Below, piece after piece: positions 4,387 to 8,791 of a stretch of DNA of 8,791 nucleotides (its first letter is position 1; each line of letters opens with the position of its first letter). The stretch covers positions 1-8,791 of the forward strand of contig JAISGB010000209.1 in the NCBI GenBank assembly GCA_031263335.1. Reading direction: 5' to 3'. The notes beneath the pieces are model-generated. The model had not been told where the DNA came from, made no database searches, and saw nothing but the letters and a program-made list of their open reading frames with translations. Source of the DNA: Eubacteriales Family XIII. Incertae Sedis bacterium. GTDB taxonomy: Bacteria; Bacillota; Clostridia; Peptostreptococcales; Anaerovoracaceae. The position numbers and the translations under genes were made by a program.

Positions 4387-5826
4387 ATGAACAAGGAAAA
4401 CCTTACGATCTTGACCGATTTTTACGAGTTCTCGATGGCCAACGGCTATTTCAGGACGGGGGTCGCCGAAAATATCGCCTGTTTCGACCTGTTTTTCAGG
4501 CGGGTTCCGGACAACGGCGGCTTTGCCGTCATGGCGGGATTGGAGCAGGCGATCGAATATCTGAAGAATCTCAGGTTCGACGAACGGGATATCGACTTTC
4601 TGCGCGGAAAGGGCGTGTTTCATGAGGATTTTTTGGAATATCTGAGAAATTTTGAATTCCGGTGTGATGTATGGGCTGTGCCGGAGGGGACGCCCATATT
4701 CCCGGGGGAACCCATCCTGACGGTGCGCGGTCCCGTGACGCAGGCGCAATACATCGAAACCATGTTGCTGTTGCTCATCAACCATCAGAGCCTCATCGCC
4801 ACGAAGGCCAATCGGATCGTGCGCGCGGCGGCGGGGCGGGCGGTCATGGAGTTTGGGACGCGGCGGGCGCACGGAACCTCGGCGGCGGTTTTCGGCGCGC
4901 GCGCAGCCTACATCGGCGGTTGCGTCGGCACGGCCTGCACCATCTGCGAGCGGGATCAGGGCATCAGCGCCCTCGGCACCATGGCGCACAGTTGGGTTCA
5001 GGTGTTCCCATCCGAGTATGAGGCGTTCAGGAAATACGCGGAGATCTATCCGAACAACTGCGTACTCTTGGTCGACACCTACAATGTGCTGAAATCCGGT
5101 ATACCCAACGCCATCCGCGTGTTCCGCGAGGTGAAGCCCGCGAAGATGGGCATTCGCATCGACAGCGGCGACATCACCTATCTCACGAAACGGGCCGGGC
5201 GGATGTTGGACGACGCGGGCCTGACGGAATGCGAGATCGTCATTTCCAATTCCTTGGACGAATGGATCATCCGCGACGTCATATCACAGGGCGCGCGGAT
5301 CGATTCCTTTGGCGTGGGGGAACGGCTGATCACGGCCGGATCGGAGCCGATGTTCGGCGGGGTGTACAAGTTGGCCGCCATAGAGGAATCCGGGACGATC
5401 GTTCCCAAGATGAAGCTCAGCGAGAATGTTGAGAAGATCACAAATCCGGGGAACAAGACGCTCTACCGTCTCTTCGACAAGGATACGGGCCGCGTCATGG
5501 CGGACGTCATCACCTTGGATCACGAACCCGTCCCGGCGGGGGATGATTACATCATCTTCGACCCTTCGTTTCCATGGAAGCGAAAGCGGCTTGCCAACTT
5601 TAAAGCGGTAAACATCCGGAAGCCGATATTCGAAAAGGGCAAATGCGTGTACGTCTCCCCGGACATTCACGCGATACGCGCCTACTGCAAAGAACAGATC
5701 GATACGCTGTGGGAGGAACTGCTTCGGTTCGAAAACCCGCAGAACTACTATGTGGATCTTTCGGATGAGCTTTGGCGGTTGAGGAGCGACCTGATCGAGC
5801 AGTACAAATCAATGGAGACGGAATAG
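4387..5826 (+). CDS. pncB: Nicotinate phosphoribosyltransferase
   Basis: A 479-residue cytosolic enzyme of the Preiss-Handler route: nicotinate + PRPP (+ ATP) to nicotinate mononucleotide for NAD synthesis and salvage. The N-terminus NLTILTDFYEFSMANGYF is characteristic. Further marks are EFGTRRAHG (155-163), GTMAHSWVQ (197-205) with His201 as the likely phosphorylated histidine, VDTYNVLKSG (229-238), GIRIDSGDI (255-263) and DSFGVGERL (306-314), which contribute to the PRPP and nicotinate sites. Length is normal for the family. ATG 4387 is the only possible start, since TGA 4378-4380 closes the frame upstream. Initiation probably depends on the leader ORF and the folded leader just upstream. 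Forty-nine bases separate it from the aminotransferase gene, suggesting co-transcription. I see no truncation or missing key residue. Confidence 0.95.
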   Translation: MNKENLTILTDFYEFSMANGYFRTGVAENIACFDLFFRRVPDNGGFAVMAGLEQAIEYLKNLRFDERDIDFLRGKGVFHEDFLEYLRNFEFRCDVWAVPEGTPIFPGEPILTVRGPVTQAQYIETMLLLLINHQSLIATKANRIVRAAAGRAVMEFGTRRAHGTSAAVFGARAAYIGGCVGTACTICERDQGISALGTMAHSWVQVFPSEYEAFRKYAEIYPNNCVLLVDTYNVLKSGIPNAIRVFREVKPAKMGIRIDSGDITYLTKRAGRMLDDAGLTECEIVISNSLDEWIIRDVISQGARIDSFGVGERLITAGSEPMFGGVYKLAAIEESGTIVPKMKLSENVEKITNPGNKTLYRLFDKDTGRVMADVITLDHEPVPAGDDYIIFDPSFPWKRKRLANFKAVNIRKPIFEKGKCVYVSPDIHAIRAYCKEQIDTLWEELLRFENPQNYYVDLSDELWRLRSDLIEQYKSMETE

Positions 5827-5832
5827 TGGCAA

Positions 5833-5857
5833 ACGCGACCGGCGATGCGGGTCGCGT
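5833..5857 (+). other. Intercistronic stem-loop before the aminotransferase gene
   Basis: ACGCGACC (5833-5840) pairs perfectly with GGTCGCGT (5850-5857) around a nine-base loop. No T-run follows, so it is not an intrinsic terminator. It ends six bases before the GGAGGT (5864-5869) of the next gene, and may stabilise or process the mRNA. Confidence 0.5.
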
Positions 5858-5875
5858 CCGAACGGAGGTCGGCGC

Positions 5876-6946
5876 ATGAAATACGAAATCTCTTTCACGA
5901 AGAACCCTTCCCCAAAGGCAAAGCCCGATCCGGCCGGCTTGGGCTTCGGCGAGGTTTTTACGGATCACATGTTTCTGATGGATTATGAGACGGGAAGGGG
6001 TTGGCGTGACGCGCGGATCGTGCCGTACGCGCCCATCTCCTTGGATCCGGCGGCCGCCGTATTGCATTACGCGCAGGAGATGTTTGAGGGCTTAAAGACG
6101 TATAAGGCGAAGGACGGCAGCGTCCGGCTTTTTCGTCCCGACATGAACGCGAAACGCACGAACGAAACGAACGACCGGCTCTGCATCCCGCGCGTGGACG
6201 AGACATTCTACGTAGACGCCATCAAGGCGTTGGTCGAGACGGATCGGACATGGGTACCGGACAGACCCGACACCTCGCTCTACATCCGCCCCTTCATCAT
6301 CGCCACCGAAGCCTTCCTCGGCGTCAGGCCGTCGAACCGCTATCTGTTTCTCATCATTCTCTCCCCCGTGGGGCCGTATTACAAGGAGGGGCTGTCGCCC
6401 ACGCGCATCTTCGTGGAGGACGAATACATTCGATCCGCACAGGGCAGCACCGGCGCCGCGAAGATCGGCGGCAACTACGCGGCGGGACTTAAATCGCAGG
6501 AAAAGGCGCACGCCTTGGGCTTCACGCAGGTGCTGTGGCTTGACGGGAACGAACGCAAATACGTCGAGGAGATCGGCACGTCCAACGCATTTTTCGTCAT
6601 AGACGGCGCGGTGTTTACGGCGCCGCTGACCGGGACGATCCTGCCCGGCATCACGCGGGATTCGGTGATCCGTCTATTGAAGGATTGGGGCGTACCCGTG
6701 CGGGAGGAACGCTTCACCATCGAGGAGGTGTTTCGGGCGCACGAGGAGGGGCGGCTCTCCGAGGCGTTCGCGTCCGGTACGGCGGCGGTCATCAGCCCGG
6801 TGGGCGCGTTGCGTTGGACGGACAGGAATATGATCATCAATGACAATCGGATCGGCGATCTGTCGCGGAAACTGTACGATACGCTCACGGGCATACAGAG
6901 CGGCGCCTTACCCGATCCCCACAATTGGATCGTGGAACTGAAATAA
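5876..6946 (+). CDS. ilvE: Branched-chain amino acid aminotransferase
   Basis: A 356-residue class IV PLP-dependent transaminase that interconverts valine, leucine and isoleucine with their 2-oxo acids, using 2-oxoglutarate/glutamate; it is cytosolic. Key features: HYAQEMFEGLKTYK (64-77), RLFRPDMNAKR (84-94), YIRPFIIATE (136-145), GAAKIGGNYAAG (193-204) with Lys196 the probable Schiff-base lysine, QVLWLDGNERKYVEEIGTSN (218-237) with Glu232 the likely contact to the PLP ring nitrogen, and LTGTILPGITRDSV (251-264). The length fits the longer bacterial BCAT group (about 340-365). ATG 5876 is set by GGAGGT six bases ahead. It lies between pncB and ilvB and likely shares their transcript. D-amino-acid transaminase is excluded by length and motifs. 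Confidence 0.95.
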   Translation: MKYEISFTKNPSPKAKPDPAGLGFGEVFTDHMFLMDYETGRGWRDARIVPYAPISLDPAAAVLHYAQEMFEGLKTYKAKDGSVRLFRPDMNAKRTNETNDRLCIPRVDETFYVDAIKALVETDRTWVPDRPDTSLYIRPFIIATEAFLGVRPSNRYLFLIILSPVGPYYKEGLSPTRIFVEDEYIRSAQGSTGAAKIGGNYAAGLKSQEKAHALGFTQVLWLDGNERKYVEEIGTSNAFFVIDGAVFTAPLTGTILPGITRDSVIRLLKDWGVPVREERFTIEEVFRAHEEGRLSEAFASGTAAVISPVGALRWTDRNMIINDNRIGDLSRKLYDTLTGIQSGALPDPHNWIVELK

Positions 6947-7045
6947 TAATTAAATCGAAACGATTCAACGGGCGCGATAGTTTTGCCGGAGTCCGGAATA
7001 CGCTAAGTGGCGTGACCGGTGAATCGTAACCCTACGGAGATAGAT
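6947..7045 (+). promoter_or_regulatory. Leader between the aminotransferase and acetolactate synthase genes
   Basis: This 99-base spacer contains the perfect inverted repeat ACGATTCA (6960-6967) / TGAATCGT (7020-7027), spacer 52 bases, and a small CCGGA/TCCGG stem (6987-6997 region). The ribosome binding site GGAGA (7036-7040) lies outside the pairing. I see no T-box core sequence, no leader peptide rich in Leu, Val or Ile, and no terminator, so classic attenuation is not supported. Confidence 0.35.
6950..6969 (-). repeat. Dispersed 20-bp intergenic repeat, copy C (diverged)
   Basis: TTAAATCGAAACGATTCAAC matches the 8759-8778 copy in the same orientation at 16 of 20 positions. It begins three bases after the aminotransferase stop codon, an intergenic position like the other copies. 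At this divergence it may be coincidental. Confidence 0.4.
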
Positions 7046-8716
7046 ATGAACGGAGCACAGGCAATCATAAAGGGTTTGGAAAAGGAGGGCGTCACATGTA
7101 TGTTCGGCTATCCGGGCGCCGCCATCGCGCCCCTCTATGACAAACTGCCGGGTTCGAAGATACGGCATATATTGGTGCGGCATGAGCAACACGCGGGACA
7201 CGCCGCGGGCGGCTACGCGCGCGTGGCCGGACGGCCGGGCGTCTGCGCGGTCACCTCGGGTCCCGGCGCGACCAATCTGCTCACCGCCCTCGCCACCGCC
7301 TATATGGACAGCATTCCCATCGTGGCCATCAGCGGTCAAGTGGACAGCGGTCTGCTCGGACGCGATGTATTTCAGGAGGCCGACATCACGGGCGCTGCGG
7401 AGCCTTTCACCAAATACAGCTACCTTGTCAAGGACGCGGGGGAACTGCCTCGGATCGTCAAGGAGGCGTTTCATATCGCGTCCACGGGGCGACCCGGCCC
7501 GGTGCTCATCGACGTCCCTGCGGACGTCCAAGCGGCCGAGACGAAATTCATCTTTCCTCAGGAGGCGCTTATCCGGGGATACAGGCCGACGATCCACGGA
7601 CACGCGGGGCAGATCAAGCGCGTACTCCGTATGTTGGACCAATCCAAGCGTCCGCTCATCTGTGCGGGCGGCGGCATCTTCGCCGCGAAGGCGCAGGATA
7701 CGTTTGCCGCGTTCATCGAGACGCTCAATATCCCCGTCGTTTCCACGTTGATGGGCATAGGCGCGATACCCACCGCCCATCCCTTGTACATGGGTCAGGT
7801 GGGCATGCACGGAAAATCCACGGCCAACGACGCCATCAGCGAGACCGATGTACTGATCCTGCTCGGCGCGCGGGTATCCGACCGGGCGGTCCTGTTGCCC
7901 GACAAGGTCAAACGCAGGACGAAGATCATCCATGTCGACATAGACCCGGCGGAGATCGGAAAGAACTTGGATACCTTCCTCCCCGTCGTCGGGGACGTAA
8001 AGACGGTAATGGAACAGATCCTTTCCTATGATCCGGCCGCGAAAGGCGACGAATGGGTCGCCTTCCTGACGGAAAAGAAGAACGGTCGGCGCGTCGATTA
8101 CGCCGCGCGCGCGGACGGCGTGAATCCCAAAGCCTTTGTCAGCGAACTGTCGAAGGCGCTCCCCGATGATTTCATCTATTGCGCGGATGTCGGACAGAAT
8201 CAACTGTGGTCCGCGGGCAATGTCGATATTCGGTCGGGCGGTCGCTTCCTCACCACCGGGGGTATGGGTACCATGGGCTATGCCATCCCGGCGGCGATCG
8301 GCGCGCGCATCGCCTCGGAGGAACCCCCCGCGCGCGCCGGCGGAGGAAAGGTCGAACCCGCGCGTACCGATCCCGGCAGATTCACGATCGCGGTCTGCGG
8401 CGACGGTTCCTTCCAGATGTCCATGATGGAGTTGGCGACCATCGCGCAACACGGCGTCGACGTGAAGATCATCGTCATGGTGAACGGGAAATTGGGCTTG
8501 GTGCGGGAGATACAGACCGACGCCTACGGTGACCGGCAGACGGCCGTGGATCTTTCGGGAAGCCCGGATCCCGTCGCGATCGCGAAAGCCTACGGTATGG
8601 ACGGAGCTGCGGCGGATGATTGGGTGGAAGCGGAAGCCGGGATACGGAACTTGATCGCGCACAAGGGTCCGTATCTGTTGGCGGTGCGCGTCAGCGACAA
8701 GGAAAGTTCGTTGTAA
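7046..8716 (+). CDS. ilvB: Acetolactate synthase (AHAS) large subunit
   Basis: A 556-residue thiamine-diphosphate enzyme making 2-acetolactate from pyruvate (or 2-aceto-2-hydroxybutyrate with 2-oxobutyrate), the first common step of branched-chain amino acid synthesis. The N-terminal TPP domain has GYPGAAIAPLYD (21-32) and VRHEQHAGHAAGG (44-56) with Glu47 as catalytic glutamate. The central FAD/DHS-like domain has STLMGIGAIP, GMHGKSTAND and LLGARVSDR. The C-terminal TPP domain has GGMGTMGYAIPAAIGA (405-420) and GDGSFQM (452-458) with Asn480. These features favour AHAS over other TPP enzymes. ATG 7046 is preferred to GTG 7019 because GGAGA is five bases ahead and AHAS proteins start with an MNGAQAI-like segment. 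A Gly/Pro/Arg-rich stretch at 425-445 looks like an insertion relative to the family. No small subunit gene is in the window; it may follow. Confidence 0.94.
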   Translation: MNGAQAIIKGLEKEGVTCMFGYPGAAIAPLYDKLPGSKIRHILVRHEQHAGHAAGGYARVAGRPGVCAVTSGPGATNLLTALATAYMDSIPIVAISGQVDSGLLGRDVFQEADITGAAEPFTKYSYLVKDAGELPRIVKEAFHIASTGRPGPVLIDVPADVQAAETKFIFPQEALIRGYRPTIHGHAGQIKRVLRMLDQSKRPLICAGGGIFAAKAQDTFAAFIETLNIPVVSTLMGIGAIPTAHPLYMGQVGMHGKSTANDAISETDVLILLGARVSDRAVLLPDKVKRRTKIIHVDIDPAEIGKNLDTFLPVVGDVKTVMEQILSYDPAAKGDEWVAFLTEKKNGRRVDYAARADGVNPKAFVSELSKALPDDFIYCADVGQNQLWSAGNVDIRSGGRFLTTGGMGTMGYAIPAAIGARIASEEPPARAGGGKVEPARTDPGRFTIAVCGDGSFQMSMMELATIAQHGVDVKIIVMVNGKLGLVREIQTDAYGDRQTAVDLSGSPDPVAIAKAYGMDGAAADDWVEAEAGIRNLIAHKGPYLLAVRVSDKESSL

Positions 8717-8721
8717 GCGGC

Positions 8722-8747
8722 TGTCGCGCAAAGATCAATGCGCGATA
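8722..8747 (+). other. Stem-loop downstream of the acetolactate synthase gene
   Basis: TCGCGCA (8724-8730) pairs perfectly with TGCGCGA (8739-8745) around an eight-base loop, with a G-U and a U-A pair extending it outward. On the + strand it is followed by ACAAAAAAA rather than T's, so it is not a rho-independent terminator for ilvB; it could protect the 3' end or sit inside a longer operon. Confidence 0.5.
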
Positions 8748-8758
8748 ACAAAAAAATA

Positions 8759-8778
8759 TTAAATCAAAACTACGCAAC
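8759..8778 (-). repeat. Dispersed 20-bp intergenic repeat, copy D
   Basis: TTAAATCAAAACTACGCAAC is the exact reverse complement of copy A at 1366-1385. It sits between the stem-loop after ilvB and a strong ribosome binding site, so it again occupies intergenic DNA. Confidence 0.75.
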
Positions 8779-8781
8779 TTG

Positions 8782-8789
8782 AAGGAGGT
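8782..8789 (+). promoter_or_regulatory. Ribosome binding site of a gene beyond the right edge
   Basis: AAGGAGGT is fully complementary to the 16S rRNA tail and lies two bases from the window end, so a + strand gene very probably starts about 5-10 bases outside. Position suggests an ilvN, ilvC, ilvD or leu-type gene, but nothing of it is visible. Confidence 0.65.
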
Positions 8790-8791
8790 CG

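Noticed and set aside
5833..5871. Ribosome-binding-site switch before ilvE similar to the pncB leader
   Set aside because: The competing pairing CGACC (5836-5840) with GGTCG (5867-5871) is only five pairs and much weaker than the local 8-bp hairpin.
6947..7045. T-box or leader-peptide attenuator before ilvB
   Set aside because: No T-box core motif, no run of Leu/Val/Ile codons and no terminator hairpin could be found.
6965..8731. 588-codon open frame on the minus strand opposite ilvB
   Set aside because: It lies entirely antisense to a clear acetolactate synthase, has no recognisable motifs, and long antisense frames are expected in GC-rich coding DNA.
1366..8778. Inverted 20-bp repeats as ends of one large transposon
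   Set aside because: The interval holds core biosynthetic genes, no transposase or integrase, and further diverged copies occur inside it; a dispersed repeat explains this better.

Overview
The window is GC-rich bacterial chromosome carrying mostly housekeeping genes, with strong GGAGG-type ribosome binding sites in front of several genes. The Shine-Dalgarno style, the lipoprotein cyclophilin, a nicotinate phosphoribosyltransferase of the type seen in Lachnospiraceae-like bacteria, and a URO-D-family gene together suggest a high-GC member of the Clostridia (Bacillota), possibly an uncultured gut lineage. This is inferred from protein style only; no 16S or other marker is present.

Layout, left to right. 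Bases 1-429 hold the 3' end of a uroporphyrinogen-decarboxylase-family gene. A 269-bp spacer follows, then a secreted lipoprotein peptidyl-prolyl isomerase (699-1349, +). Converging on it is a QueG-like iron-sulfur protein (1407-2258, -). A 299-bp divergent intergenic region (2259-2557) carries two copies of a 23-bp hairpin repeat exactly 60 bp apart, a terminator-like stem, and two opposed promoters. One of these promoters has a 7-bp dyad between its -35 and -10 elements. It drives an AT-rich AAA ATPase of the AAA_14/DUF4143 type (2558-3805), tightly followed by a Vsr-like endonuclease (3811-4227).

After that come nicotinate phosphoribosyltransferase (4387-5826), branched-chain aminotransferase (5876-6946) and the acetolactate synthase large subunit (7046-8716), all + and probably co-transcribed. 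The last two act at opposite ends of branched-chain amino acid synthesis; the first feeds NAD synthesis. A perfect ribosome binding site at the right edge (8782-8789) implies another + strand gene just beyond the window.

The two signals most worth following are non-coding or accessory. First, the leader of the nicotinate phosphoribosyltransferase gene can form a 16-bp helix that buries a GGAGG ribosome binding site, with a mutually exclusive local hairpin, and that site serves a seven-codon mini-ORF ending one base before the gene. This looks like a translational switch. Second, the ATPase/Vsr-like pair resembles a small accessory, possibly defence-related, module: the ATPase differs in base composition from its surroundings, and the nuclease lacks the zinc site and the catalytic histidine of E. 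coli Vsr. A 20-bp intergenic repeat also recurs at 1366, 1391, 6950 and 8759, the first and last copies being exact and inverted.
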